A DNA stretch of 35,749 bases from Alphaproteobacteria bacterium (lineage in GTDB: Bacteria; Pseudomonadota; Alphaproteobacteria; UBA2966). Location of the stretch: contig JASLXG010000003.1 of the NCBI GenBank assembly GCA_030740435.1, positions 1-35,749 of the forward strand. The letters run 5' to 3'. Under the pieces are notes generated by a model. That model made no database searches. It worked only from the letters and a program-made list of their open reading frames with translations, and was not told where the DNA came from. Made by a program: the position numbers and the translations under genes. Below are positions 14,014-22,016 of the stretch, in pieces (within the stretch, counting starts at the first letter, position 1; the number at the start of each line of letters is the position of its first letter).

Positions 14014-14832
14014 ATGGCTATGTCGGTCAATACCAATGCCGGTGCGATGATCGCACTGCAGAACCTGAACACCACCAACAAGGCCTTGGAAACGACGCAA
14101 CTGCGCGTCACCACCGGCCTCAAGGTCAACGGCCCCAAGGACGACGCGGCGACCTTCGCTATCGCCCAGAACATGCGCGGCGACATCGCCGGCATGCAGT
14201 CCGTCAAGACGGCGTTGGCCATGGGCGAGGCCACCACCAACGTGGCCATCAACGCGGCCAAGGCGATCTCGGACCTGCTGATCGAGATGAAGGCCAAGGT
14301 GGTGCAGGCCAACCAGGCTGGACTGGATACCGATTCCAAGGACGCGCTCTTTAACGAGTTCACCTCGCTGCGCTCGCAGCTCGACACAGTGGTTCAGTCG
14401 GCCGAATTCAACGGCAAGAACCTGATCACCTCGGGCGCCACGGCGCTGACCGTGCTCAGCACCGTCGAAGGCAGCACCATCACCGTGGGCGCCCAGATCA
14501 TGGACGCCACAACGCTGGCCATCGACAGCGCCATATTGAACACCAACGTCTCCGAGGCCGGCACGGCGCTGACCGCCATCGACGCCGCCATCGTCTCGGT
14601 TTCCAACAACCTGGCGTCGCTGGGTTCGGCGGCCAAGCGGGTCGAGATCCAGGGCGAGTTCATGGTTCAGCTCGTCGACATCCTCAAGCAGGGCGTGGGC
14701 GATCTGGTCGATGCCGACCTGGCCGAGGAAAGCGCCAGCCTGCAGTCGCTGCAGATCAAGCAACAGCTCGGCGTGCAGGCTCTGTCGATCGCCAACGCCG
14801 GACCGCAGTCGATCCTCCGGCTCTTCGGTTAA
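14014..14832 (+). CDS. Flagellin (paralogue 2)
   Basis: 272 aa, a close paralogue of the flagellin 246 bp upstream. The N-terminal ~120 residues and the last ~70 are almost identical (MAMSVNTNAGAM..., KRVEIQGEFMVQLVDILKQG, ALSIANAGPQSILRLFG). The central stretch, about residues 150-200, differs most (IMDATTLAIDSAILNTNVSEAG here), as expected for the surface-exposed part. ATG 14014 has a GAGGAG ribosome binding site. It has its own sigma-54 promoter and terminator, so each flagellin can be expressed separately. No flaF, flbT or other flagellar gene is adjacent. Confidence 0.93.
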   Translation: MAMSVNTNAGAMIALQNLNTTNKALETTQLRVTTGLKVNGPKDDAATFAIAQNMRGDIAGMQSVKTALAMGEATTNVAINAAKAISDLLIEMKAKVVQANQAGLDTDSKDALFNEFTSLRSQLDTVVQSAEFNGKNLITSGATALTVLSTVEGSTITVGAQIMDATTLAIDSAILNTNVSEAGTALTAIDAAIVSVSNNLASLGSAAKRVEIQGEFMVQLVDILKQGVGDLVDADLAEESASLQSLQIKQQLGVQALSIANAGPQSILRLFG

Positions 14833-14852
14833 GCCGACCACCTTCCCCCCTC

Positions 14853-14888
14853 CCCCAGCCCCGGCCTCCCCAAAGGCTGGGGTTTTTT
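14853..14888 (+). terminator. Rho-independent terminator after flagellin 2
   Basis: CCCCAGCC (14853-14860) pairs perfectly with GGCTGGGG (14875-14882), with a 14-nt loop, followed by six T (14883-14888). It lies 20 bp past the flagellin stop codon and before the next gene. Confidence 0.88.
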
Positions 14889-14913
14889 CATCGGACATGC
14901 TATACTTGGCGTG

Positions 14914-15321
14914 ATGAGCGAATTCAGACACAAGACCTTGTGGTCTTTGGTCGTGCTCGCATTTATCGCCGGGGTCCTGGCGACCTGTGGCCAAAAAACC
15001 GACGACGAGCGCGCCGACGAAGCCGTGGCGTGGCTGCTGGGCTACCGGCCCAGCGACGCGGCGGCGCGCACCTGGCGCCTGGCCAGCGTGCGCCGCGGCC
15101 GTAAACACGCCGTCATCATGGACGTCGTGATTCCCGAGGCGGCGCAGGTCGGCCGCATGCGCCGCATGAGCCGCATGCAGCAGTCCGCCATCCTGCAGCT
15201 CGTCTGCCCCAGCCGCGCCGCCTTTTACGATATCCTGGCCGAGGGTCAGAAGCTGTGGATCAATCTCAACGGAAAAGCCGGCAACATCATCAGCGGCAGT
15301 TGCAAAAATCCTCACCAATAA
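14914..15321 (+). CDS. Small exported protein of unknown function
   Basis: 135 aa. Residues 1-27 form a signal sequence or N-terminal anchor (MSEFRHKTLWSLVVLAFIAGVLATCGQ). The Cys in LATC could be a lipidation site, but Thr before the Cys is unusual for a lipobox, so this is uncertain. The rest is basic and methionine-rich (RRGRKHAVIMDVVIP, GRMRRMSRMQQSA), and then LQLVCPSRAAFYDILAEGQKLWINLNGK. I do not recognise the family. ATG 14914 has no clear ribosome binding site; a TATACT sequence at 14901-14906 lies about 8 bp upstream and would fit a promoter giving an almost leaderless message. A GTG one codon earlier is an alternative. It may be co-transcribed with the isomerase gene 22 bp downstream. 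Confidence 0.65.
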   Translation: MSEFRHKTLWSLVVLAFIAGVLATCGQKTDDERADEAVAWLLGYRPSDAAARTWRLASVRRGRKHAVIMDVVIPEAAQVGRMRRMSRMQQSAILQLVCPSRAAFYDILAEGQKLWINLNGKAGNIISGSCKNPHQ

Positions 15322-15343
15322 CTTTCTGCAGCGGAGGTCCAAG

Positions 15344-15949
15344 GTGACCACATTGGAGTTCTTTTTCGACTGTTCCAGCCCCTGGACCTACTTGGGCTTC
15401 GAATCGGTGCAGACCGTGGCCGCCGAATGCGGCGCCGAGATCACCTGGAAGCCGATCCTGGTGGGCGGCGTCTTCAACGCCGTCAACCGCCAGATCTACA
15501 CCAACCGCGAGGACCCGCTGGCTCCCAAGATGCAATACATGCACAAGGACCTGACCGACTGGGCGCGCCATCAGGGTCTGGATATTCGCCATCCGCCCAG
15601 CGTCTTTCCCGTCAACAGCGTCAAGGTCATGCGCGGCTGCCTGGTCTGCCAGCCTGAGGGCAAGCTGGTGCCCTACGCCCGGGCCGCCTTCCGGAGCTAT
15701 TGGACCGACGACAACGACATCTCCCAGGACGAGGTGGTGCGCCGGATCTGTACCGAGGTCGGGCTCGAGGCCGAGGCGCACCTGGCGCGCATCAACGAGC
15801 CGGCGATCAAGGACCAGTTGCGGGCCAACACCGACGAATTGATCGCCCGCGGCGGCTTCGGCAGCCCCACCGTCTTCGTCGGCGGCTCCGACATGTATTT
15901 CGGCAACGACCGCATGGCCTTCGTCAAGGCGGCCCTGCGGGCCGGCTGA
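15344..15949 (+). CDS. 2-hydroxychromene-2-carboxylate isomerase-like protein (DsbA/GST-kappa fold)
   Basis: 201 aa, full length for the HCCA isomerase family. The N-terminus LEFFFDCSSPWTYLGFE carries the Ser-Pro pair that binds glutathione or acts in catalysis in kappa-class enzymes. The C-terminal part has RGGFGSPTVFVGGSDMYFGNDRMAFV, the usual cis-Pro and 'FGxDR' closing motif. Family members isomerise 2-hydroxychromene-2-carboxylate in naphthalene breakdown or act as glutathione-dependent isomerases; substrate unproven. GTG 15344 is favoured by a GCGGAGG site 7 nt upstream. The stop codon lies inside a 16-bp palindrome shared with the convergent gene. Confidence 0.87.
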   Translation: MTTLEFFFDCSSPWTYLGFESVQTVAAECGAEITWKPILVGGVFNAVNRQIYTNREDPLAPKMQYMHKDLTDWARHQGLDIRHPPSVFPVNSVKVMRGCLVCQPEGKLVPYARAAFRSYWTDDNDISQDEVVRRICTEVGLEAEAHLARINEPAIKDQLRANTDELIARGGFGSPTVFVGGSDMYFGNDRMAFVKAALRAG

Positions 15950-15958
15950 GCTCAGCCG
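15943..15958. terminator. Perfect palindrome spanning two convergent stop codons
   Basis: CGGCTGAGCTCAGCCG is a perfect 16-bp palindrome containing the TGA of the isomerase gene (15947-15949) and the opposing TGA of the phosphoesterase frame (15952-15954). It could act as a weak two-way terminator, although there is no T run on either side. Confidence 0.35.
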
Positions 15959-16889
15959 CTCCGCCCGGGCCGGGGGTTGCAAGGCGCGCCGCCGCGATCC
16001 TCGAAGCTGGTGCCCGCCACCGGCCGGAATTCCCAGGCATAATGTTCCGCTGCCAGTTCGAGCCGCAGCACTCCGGCCAAGTCCGTGCCGACGGCTTCGC
16101 TATGGGCTCGGCGGGCATCGATCGGGTAGGGCTGGGCTCCGCCCGTGCCGACCACGAAGACGCGGATACCAAAGCGGTTGGGTCGGCCCGCCCCATCCAG
16201 CGGCGCCAGGCGTTCGTAGTGGTGGTCGTGGCCGGTCAGCAGCAGGCTTGCCCCCTGGCGGTGCAGGATCTCGAAGGCCGCCCGCATGCGCCTGGTGTCG
16301 CCGTGGAAACCCGAGCTGAAATGGCTGTGGTGCCAGTAAGCCAGCACACAGCGCGCCTGCGAGGTGCGCAGGTCGGCCTCGAGCCAGGTCAGTTGCTCGG
16401 CCGCCAAGGTCCCTTTGAGGTTGGAGTTCAGCGCCACCAGGTGCCAACTGCCGAGGTCGAAGCTGTACCAGCCCCGGCCGCGCCGACCGGCCCGGGCGCC
16501 GAAGTAGTCGTAATAGGGAGCGCCCCGGCGGGTGTAATAATCGTGGTTGCCGGGCACCGGCCAGGTGCGCTCCCGATGGCGGCCCCAGGTCGGCCCGTAG
16601 CAGTCGCGGAAGTCCGCGCCCGGGCGCCCTTGGGATAGGCCAGATCGCCGAGCGCCAGGATGGGTCCGGGCAGCTCGTCGAGCAGGCGCGCGGTGGCGCT
16701 ACCGAGCCGGCCGGGACAATCCGCAATGTCGCCGGCCGCACTGATGCTGACGCTGTCGCCGGCCTGCCGGGCCACCGACGACGGCGCCGACGCCGCCGAC
16801 AGCAGGGCGATCAGCCCGGCCAGCAAGGCCAGGCGCGGAAGCGCCGTTGGCGGAGCGGTGGCTCGGGAGTTTGCCGAATACCTGCGCAC
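15952..16889 (-). pseudogene. Metallophosphoesterase (calcineurin-like), broken by a frameshift
   Basis: Two overlapping minus-strand frames together make one secreted phosphoesterase of about 310 residues. The first (GTG at 16889) has a signal peptide (LALLAGLIALLSAASA), AAGDIADC and LALGDLAYPKG. The second frame carries DFRDCYGPTWGRHR, PGNHDYY, AYWHHSHFSS and LTGHDHHYER. These are the five metal-binding motifs of the calcineurin-like fold, in order, all intact. Between AYPKGA and DFRDCY the reading frame shifts; one extra base in the GC-rich run near 16612-16632 would restore it. This is either a real recent mutation or a sequencing indel. The gene start is uncertain; the region upstream overlaps nothing else that is convincing. 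Confidence 0.75.
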
Positions 16890-17023
16890 CCGGTTACTTT
16901 AGCAGACTGTTCGAGCAGATTTGCGCACTGCGGTGGAGATCCCGGCCATGTGCCTGGCAATACCTCTTGGGACCAAGGGTGCCGAAGCGGTCTCGGCGAC
17001 CTTCTGAAGGGCCGGAATCCGCG

Positions 17024-17929
17024 GTGAGCGCTGACTCCCCCCGGGGACTGCCCGTGGTCGTGCGGGTCGGCCTGTGGATGACCCTGAGCGCGGTTTCCTT
17101 CGCCGCCTTGATCGGCATCGTGCGCCACCTCACGCCCGAGATGAACGTCTACGTGGTCAATTTCTGGCGCAACGTGGTGTCGGCGGCGCTGTTCGCACCT
17201 TGGCTGATGCACCAAGGCTTCGGCGGCCTGCGCACCCGGCGCCACGGCACTTTTGCGCTGCGCGCCGCCTTGATGATTGTGGCTACCGTCACGCTTTACG
17301 AGGCGGTGGCGCTGATGCCGATGGCCGAGGTCACGTCGCTGACCTTCACTTCGCCGCTGTTCGCCACGGCGCTGGCCCTGCTGGTGCTGGGCGAGAAGGT
17401 CGGCCCCCGGCGCTGGCTGGCGCTGGTGATCGGTTTTTCCGGCGTCTTGGTGATCCTCAGGCCGGGATTCGCCGAGCTCGAACCGGCGGCACTGCTGGCG
17501 CTGCTCTGTGCTCTCGCTTTTGCCGGTGTGGTGGTCACCGGCAAGATGCTGGCGTCGAGCGAGAGCCCGGAATCGATCGTGCTCTATCTCTCGATCTGGG
17601 GCCTGCCGCTGGCGCTCTTGCCGGCGCTATTCGTCTGGCAGTGGCCGACCTTTGAGCAGGCGCTCTGGTTACTCGCCATGGGCCTTTTCGGCAACGCCAA
17701 CATGTATGGCTTTGCCCGCGCCTTCCGCATCGGCGATGCTTCGCTGGCCATGCCCTTCGATTTCATACGCCTGCCCTTCACGGCCTTGGTGGGTTATCTC
17801 GCCTTCGCCCAGCGGCCCGATGTCTGGGTCTGGATCGGCGCTGCCGTGATCTTCGCCGGATCGGCCTACGTCACCCACCGCGAGGCCCTGGCCCAGCGCC
17901 GGGCCCAGAGCCAGGGGAAAGCACCATGA
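17024..17929 (+). CDS. DMT-family transporter (EamA, 10 membrane segments)
   Basis: About 301 aa with ten predicted hydrophobic segments and two EamA repeats. The first has LWMTLSAVSFAALIGIV, NFWRNVVSAALFAPW and ALMPMAEVTSLTFTSPLFA, then LLVLGEKVGPRRW with IGFSGVLVIL. The second has LLALLCALAFAGVVVTGKML, LYLSIWGLPLALLPALF, LAMGLFGNANMYGFARAF and a closing VWIGAAVIFAGSAYV. Such proteins export metabolites or amino acids; substrate not predictable. The open frame extends upstream to 16847, but GTG 17024 leaves a sensible 15-residue cytoplasmic start; ATG 17077 is also possible. Its stop overlaps the ATG of the sulfotransferase-like gene (ATGA), so the two proteins are probably made together. 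Confidence 0.83.
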   Translation: MSADSPRGLPVVVRVGLWMTLSAVSFAALIGIVRHLTPEMNVYVVNFWRNVVSAALFAPWLMHQGFGGLRTRRHGTFALRAALMIVATVTLYEAVALMPMAEVTSLTFTSPLFATALALLVLGEKVGPRRWLALVIGFSGVLVILRPGFAELEPAALLALLCALAFAGVVVTGKMLASSESPESIVLYLSIWGLPLALLPALFVWQWPTFEQALWLLAMGLFGNANMYGFARAFRIGDASLAMPFDFIRLPFTALVGYLAFAQRPDVWVWIGAAVIFAGSAYVTHREALAQRRAQSQGKAP

Positions 17930-19422
17930 CGAGCGCGGATCCGCGGCCCGAGGCGGTTTTCGTTTATGGACTCAATGATTGGACCGAGCCCTATGTGGCG
18001 CTGATCGAGAGCCTGGGTACCAGCATCACCGCCTATGTCGATAGCGAGCAGGCCGGGAGCAACTTCCGCGGGGCCAAGGTTTTGGATCCGGCGGCCTTCG
18101 TCGAGCGCTACGGCGCCCAAGGTGCCGAGCCGGTGGTGATCTTGAGCCGCAGCGCCGACGGTCTACAGCCCAATTTCGAGGCCGGGGTGACGCTGCTGGC
18201 CAACGAACTGGGCTGTCGCCGCCGGCTCTTGCATCCGGCCTTCCTCAAACGCTACATCAGCCCGCCGTTCCCTTTCGGCCACGCTCTTTTCGGCTATCCG
18301 AGTTCCGGCAACACTCTGTTGGGCAGCCTGCTGGAGGAGTTTCTGGGCCGCCGTCTGGCCGCCGAGAAGCCCGAATTCGACATCGCCATCCAGCTCATGC
18401 GGGCGGCCTGTACCGAGCACATGACGATGCTCTCGGACACCGTCTTCCGGGCCGCCCGGGGGCTCGGCGCCTGGGCCGTGCAGGGCCGCCTGATCCGCAC
18501 CGGATCCTTCGACCTGGCGCTCAGCGCCGGGCCGCGCCAAGCCCGCGAGGCCGAACGCGGCCTGCCTTCGCCCAAGTTCATGTATCTCTCCGGCCTGGGC
18601 GGCTTTCCCCACGTCATGGGCCAGAGCTATGCCAGCCACGAGCTTGTCGACGAGGCCCTGATGGTGGAGATGAAAGCGCTGAATTTGGAGGTCTTCGTGG
18701 CCTGCCGCCAGCCGCTCGACATCATCGTCTCGCTGGCCGCCAAGCACTGGCGGCCGCCCGACGCGGTGTTGCACGATATGGCCTGGTTCGGCCGCGTGGC
18801 CGAGAACCTCAAGGCCTGGTACGAGGCGGCGCTCCAGCGCTCCGGCCAGCTCACGATGGTGCGCTACGAGGAGCTTCTGGAGCGCCCGCTCGAGATCATC
18901 CTCAGGCTGGCCGAAGCGGCCGGCTACGAGCTCGAGGGCGAGGCCGAGGCGAAATGGCTGGCCGAGGCCTACATCGGCCGCACCCTGCAGGCGCCGGGCT
19001 CCTCGGCCGCGCTGTTCGAGTCCGGCCACCTCTGGCAGCCCGGCGCCGGCAAGTGGCGCGAGCGGCTGTCGGCGGGGCATGTGGGAATCCTCGAAGACCT
19101 CGATTACGGCCGATTCCTCGAAGATCTTGGGTACGATTCCGATTTCGCGGGGCCCCTCAAGGGCCGCGAGCCACCGGCCGCGCCGCTTGCCATGGATGCG
19201 GCCTGGCTGGCCTGGCACGACTACACCACGCACCGTTCGCAGGGCTACCCCGTGACCTTCCACCACGAGGACGAGATTTTCGTCGAGTTCGGCGAGGCGC
19301 CCCAGGGGCCGCAGGGGCCGCAGGGACCAATGACGCTCTACACCAACGACGCCGAAGCCGCCGAACTTTTACCCCGGCTTTTGGACAGTGACTTCAGCCG
19401 GGTTTTGTTCGACGCCATCTAG
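17926..19422 (+). CDS. Sulfotransferase-like protein with N-terminal Rossmann-like domain
   Basis: 498 aa. Residues ~10-75 (AVFVYGLNDWTEPYVALIE, YVDSEQAGSNFRGAKVLDP, VVILSRS) look like a small nucleotide-binding domain. The middle has sulfotransferase marks: FGYPSSGNTLLGSLLEE (5'-phosphosulfate loop for PAPS), CRQPLDIIVSLAAKH (3'-phosphate motif R-x-P-x-D-x-x-x-S), then MVRYEELLERP and a late GKWRERLS resembling the cytosolic sulfotransferase GxWKN element. The C-terminus has a short collagen-like (GPQ)n stretch near 19306-19332, coded by tandem 9-bp units. A cytoplasmic PAPS-dependent enzyme sulfating a sugar, lipid or small molecule is likely. Coupling to the DMT transporter suggests one handles the other's product, which is inference. 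Confidence 0.72.
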   Translation: MTSADPRPEAVFVYGLNDWTEPYVALIESLGTSITAYVDSEQAGSNFRGAKVLDPAAFVERYGAQGAEPVVILSRSADGLQPNFEAGVTLLANELGCRRRLLHPAFLKRYISPPFPFGHALFGYPSSGNTLLGSLLEEFLGRRLAAEKPEFDIAIQLMRAACTEHMTMLSDTVFRAARGLGAWAVQGRLIRTGSFDLALSAGPRQAREAERGLPSPKFMYLSGLGGFPHVMGQSYASHELVDEALMVEMKALNLEVFVACRQPLDIIVSLAAKHWRPPDAVLHDMAWFGRVAENLKAWYEAALQRSGQLTMVRYEELLERPLEIILRLAEAAGYELEGEAEAKWLAEAYIGRTLQAPGSSAALFESGHLWQPGAGKWRERLSAGHVGILEDLDYGRFLEDLGYDSDFAGPLKGREPPAAPLAMDAAWLAWHDYTTHRSQGYPVTFHHEDEIFVEFGEAPQGPQGPQGPMTLYTNDAEAAELLPRLLDSDFSRVLFDAI

Positions 19423-19500
19423 ATTCACAATGATTGCTGCTAGACAGCACAAAACCTGCTATCACGCGGCCGGGTTTTGGCGGCAGCGGAGGAGGTTCCC

Positions 19501-19956
19501 ATGGCCGAGGCGTGGACGGTTTATCTATCGGGCGAGATTCACAGCGATTGGCGCCGGCAGATTGCCGCCGGGGTGGCGGCCGCTGGGCTGCCGGTGGAGC
19601 TCACCGGGCCGGTCGACGACCACGAGAAGTCGGACGATTGCGGCGTGCGGATCCTGGGCGACGAGAGCGATGCCTTTTGGAAGGACAACAAAGGCGCCCG
19701 GCTCAATGCCATTCGCACCCGCACGCTGATCGAGCAGGCCGACGTTGTCGTCGTGCGTTTCGGCGATAAATACCGCCTGTGGAACGCCGCTTTCGATGCC
19801 GGCTATGCGGCGGCGCTGGGAACCCCCATCGTGACGCTGCACGACAGCGCCCTCGACCACGCGCTGAAGGAGGTCAACGCCGCTGCGCTGGCCACCACGT
19901 CGAGCCCCGACCAGGTGGTCAAGATCCTCGATTACGTGATCAACGGGGTGCTGTAA
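19501..19956 (+). CDS. ytoQ: YtoQ family protein
   Basis: 151 aa with the pattern of YtoQ: WTVYLSGEIHSDWR at the start, GPVDDHEKSDDCGVRILG, then KDNKGARLNAIRTRTLIEQADVVVVRFGDKYRLWNAAFDAGYAAALG. The last part resembles the nucleoside 2-deoxyribosyltransferase fold, but the reaction is not established. ATG 19501 is firmly supported by GGAGGAGG about 7 nt upstream; the frame is open 8 codons further but without merit. It follows the sulfotransferase-like gene by 78 bp and may be separately transcribed. Confidence 0.85.
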   Translation: MAEAWTVYLSGEIHSDWRRQIAAGVAAAGLPVELTGPVDDHEKSDDCGVRILGDESDAFWKDNKGARLNAIRTRTLIEQADVVVVRFGDKYRLWNAAFDAGYAAALGTPIVTLHDSALDHALKEVNAAALATTSSPDQVVKILDYVINGVL

Positions 19957-19996
19957 TCGGCGCCCCAGGTCTGGCTGGGATTTTGGCGGCCGGACC

Positions 19997-20287
19997 TCAG
20001 CGGGCCCGCGGGCGCTCCTTGATGCGGATTTTCGCGGGCTTGCGGGGCGCGCGCTTTTGCTGTTGCTGGCGGTCGAAGGCCATCATCACCTGACGCAGCT
20101 TGGGCATTTTTTCGGCCACGAAGGCCTTTCGTTCGGCGTCCATTTTGCGTGCGGTCTTGGCATCCAGCAGCCGGTCGACATCTTGGCGGTCGCTGAGCAT
20201 GGCCTCGATCTTGTCGACGTCGGATTCGCTCAGACCGGGATGCGCCTTGATCAGCCGCTGTCTCAGTTCGGGTTCGAAGGCTTCCAT
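19997..20287 (-). CDS. Small charged protein of unknown function
   Basis: 96 aa, highly charged and helical. The first half (EAFEPELRQRLIKAHPGLSE, then SDVDKIEAMLSDRQDVDRLL) has the look of a short helical bundle. The second half is very basic and ends with KRAPRKPAKIRIKERPRAR, which could bind nucleic acid or an acidic partner. No family recognised. ATG 20285-20287 has only a weak AGAG-type ribosome binding site. It begins 11 nt after the metallopeptidase stop on the same strand, so it is probably the last gene of that operon and may be translationally linked. Confidence 0.6.
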   Translation of the reverse strand: MEAFEPELRQRLIKAHPGLSESDVDKIEAMLSDRQDVDRLLDAKTARKMDAERKAFVAEKMPKLRQVMMAFDRQQQQKRAPRKPAKIRIKERPRAR

Positions 20288-20298
20288 CTTACTCTGCC

Positions 20299-21702
20299 TC
20301 AGCGGTCCAGTATGACCCGAATTCGGTCACGGTACCAAGCGGCGGTCAGCTTATCGAAGACCGACGACGAGGAATAGTTGTCCATCAGATTGGGCGCGGT
20401 GCTGACCTGCAATTCCGGATGATAGGTCACCCAGGTCGAGGGATAGCCGATGCCGTCCCGGTTGGGATCGGAATTATAGGTGGTGCCGTTATAGGTGGCG
20501 AAGGTGGCGGGAATGGCATCGCCGCTGGCCGCCCGCCATTTCTTGTTCAGCGCAAAGTTTGTGTAGGTGCGGTCGTTGTAGAGGTCCCGCACGCGGCCAT
20601 TGTCGTTCTCGGAGGTGCAATGGCCGAGCTCGTGGATCGCCGTCATCCTGCCGGTCGAGTTGTTGACCGAGATGGCCGTGCTGCCCGGCTGGTCACGGTA
20701 GGGCCAATGGTTGTAGTCCGTGCCGTCGTAGGTGAAGGGCTCCGCCAGGCCCCGGGAATAGTCGTCGGCGCAGCGCGACGCCGAGCCCCGCGTGTTGGTG
20801 GTCGAGCCGTGGAAGATGATGCAGAGGTCCGTCACCACGCCGTAATTGAGCAAGAAGCTGTTCACCCTGGATTTCGTGGCCCGCATGATCGTGCTGGTGG
20901 TGTCCTCCTCACAGAGCGTGTTGGCCTCCTCGGTCGCCAGAGAATCGTCGAAAATGGAGAGGATCCGCATTTCCGCGTCGCGTTCGCCGGGGCGCAGGAA
21001 ATCCTCGTCAACGGCGAAGATGTTGTTCATGGCGTAATCGACGATGGCGTGATAGCCGGATCGGTTGCCCAGGATGGGGTCGGCATAGATGTTGAGCGTG
21101 CCGTCCCTGTCGATGGCTGCGTTGGCGACGAAGCTGAGGGTGAAGGGATATTGCTTGGGCGCGCCGGCGTTGATGACCCGCTTGAGATAGCGGTCCTGGT
21201 CGGAGACATCGACGGGAAAGGCTTCGCTGGTGCCGGCCGAGGAGGTCACGCTCAGCATGTTCCAGCCGGTCGGGATCGAGGTCGGCAGCTCGCTCACCAG
21301 CAACAGGTGGGGCCGCACCAGATCCGGCGTCACCGTGACCGTGGCCGTGTCGCTGTCGAACACCAGTTCCGCGTCGTCCGGGAAATTCTCCCCCGTGACC
21401 GCGTAGAAATCCTCATGGACAGGCTGGTCGTTGGGGGCGATCTCGAAGGGGCCGACCTGAACCGAGGTGATCTCCGACGAGCCGCTGCGGGTAATTGCCG
21501 ACACCACGAAGCCATAGGCGCAGGACTTGATCAGCATCCCGAGAAGGGATCGTTTGTGGGTCAGTACGGCGAACGAATCGGCGGCGGCGAGGGAGATTCT
21601 GAGCAGCTCCGTGTTGTCGGGATCGTCGCCGATGTAGATCGAGGCGAAGGTGCTCGAAGCGTTGGATTTGATGCGCTGGACCTGACCGACATAGCTAGGC
21701 AT
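20299..21702 (-). CDS. HExxH metallopeptidase with novel N-terminal domain
   Basis: 467 aa, no signal peptide. Residues 1-~85 (MPSYVGQVQRIKSN..., IYIGDDPDNTELLRI) closely parallel the whole 85-aa protein encoded next door. Residues ~88-170 (FYAVTGENFPDD..., NMLSVTSSAGTSEAFPVDV) look like an IPT/TIG-type beta sandwich. The rest is a zincin: AIHELGHCTSENDNG puts the zinc-binding HELGH at residues 357-361, and NLMDNY near 438-443 could be a Met-turn. It does not continue as HExxHxxGxxH, so it is not a classical metzincin. The catalytic class and substrate are unknown. Base composition is lower in GC than neighbouring genes, which suggests transfer. It lies 29 nt downstream of the 85-aa gene. Confidence 0.72.
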   Translation of the reverse strand: MPSYVGQVQRIKSNASSTFASIYIGDDPDNTELLRISLAAADSFAVLTHKRSLLGMLIKSCAYGFVVSAITRSGSSEITSVQVGPFEIAPNDQPVHEDFYAVTGENFPDDAELVFDSDTATVTVTPDLVRPHLLLVSELPTSIPTGWNMLSVTSSAGTSEAFPVDVSDQDRYLKRVINAGAPKQYPFTLSFVANAAIDRDGTLNIYADPILGNRSGYHAIVDYAMNNIFAVDEDFLRPGERDAEMRILSIFDDSLATEEANTLCEEDTTSTIMRATKSRVNSFLLNYGVVTDLCIIFHGSTTNTRGSASRCADDYSRGLAEPFTYDGTDYNHWPYRDQPGSTAISVNNSTGRMTAIHELGHCTSENDNGRVRDLYNDRTYTNFALNKKWRAASGDAIPATFATYNGTTYNSDPNRDGIGYPSTWVTYHPELQVSTAPNLMDNYSSSSVFDKLTAAWYRDRIRVILDR

Positions 21703-21731
21703 GGAAGGTCTCCAACTCGCCGCCTGGGCCC

Positions 21732-21989
21732 TTAGGCCCGCTGCATCTCGACCAAGGTAATGCGGCTGCTGCTGTCATAGGACACCTCGACCTCGCGCCG
21801 TGTGGCCAAGGCCGTCGATAGCAGGTCGATCACCGAGGCCTTCATCGTCAATTCGCGCTCGCTGTCGGAGGAGCCGGCGATCACCATCAGCAACTGGGTG
21901 TCCGTCGGTGTCGGACCGACCGCCACTTTGGCCCGGACGTAGCTGGAACTGATGTCCAGGATCTGAACGTAGCCTGTCACGCTTGCCAT
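21732..21989 (-). CDS. 85-aa protein, paralogue of the peptidase N-terminal domain
   Basis: 85 aa. MASVTGYVQILDISSSYVRAKVAVGPTPTDTQLLMVI aligns by eye with the peptidase start: shared G-x-VQ, then S-x-x-x-A-x-V/I-x-VG-x-x-P-x-x-T-x-LL, and at the end SSRITLVEM against SSEITSVQV. So this small protein is the same domain in stand-alone form. It has no signal, no cysteines and no membrane segment. Stand-alone copies of a domain found on a protease could regulate it or form mixed oligomers; that is inference. It sits between the SCP2-like gene (27 nt) and the peptidase (29 nt). Confidence 0.7.
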   Translation of the reverse strand: MASVTGYVQILDISSSYVRAKVAVGPTPTDTQLLMVIAGSSDSERELTMKASVIDLLSTALATRREVEVSYDSSSRITLVEMQRA

Positions 21990-22016
21990 CTTGTTTCGTC
22001 CTGTCGGTTGCGCTGA

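Noticed and set aside
13984-15351. 455-aa minus strand open frame over flagellin 2
   Set aside because: Antisense to an unmistakable flagellin gene and its promoter and terminator.
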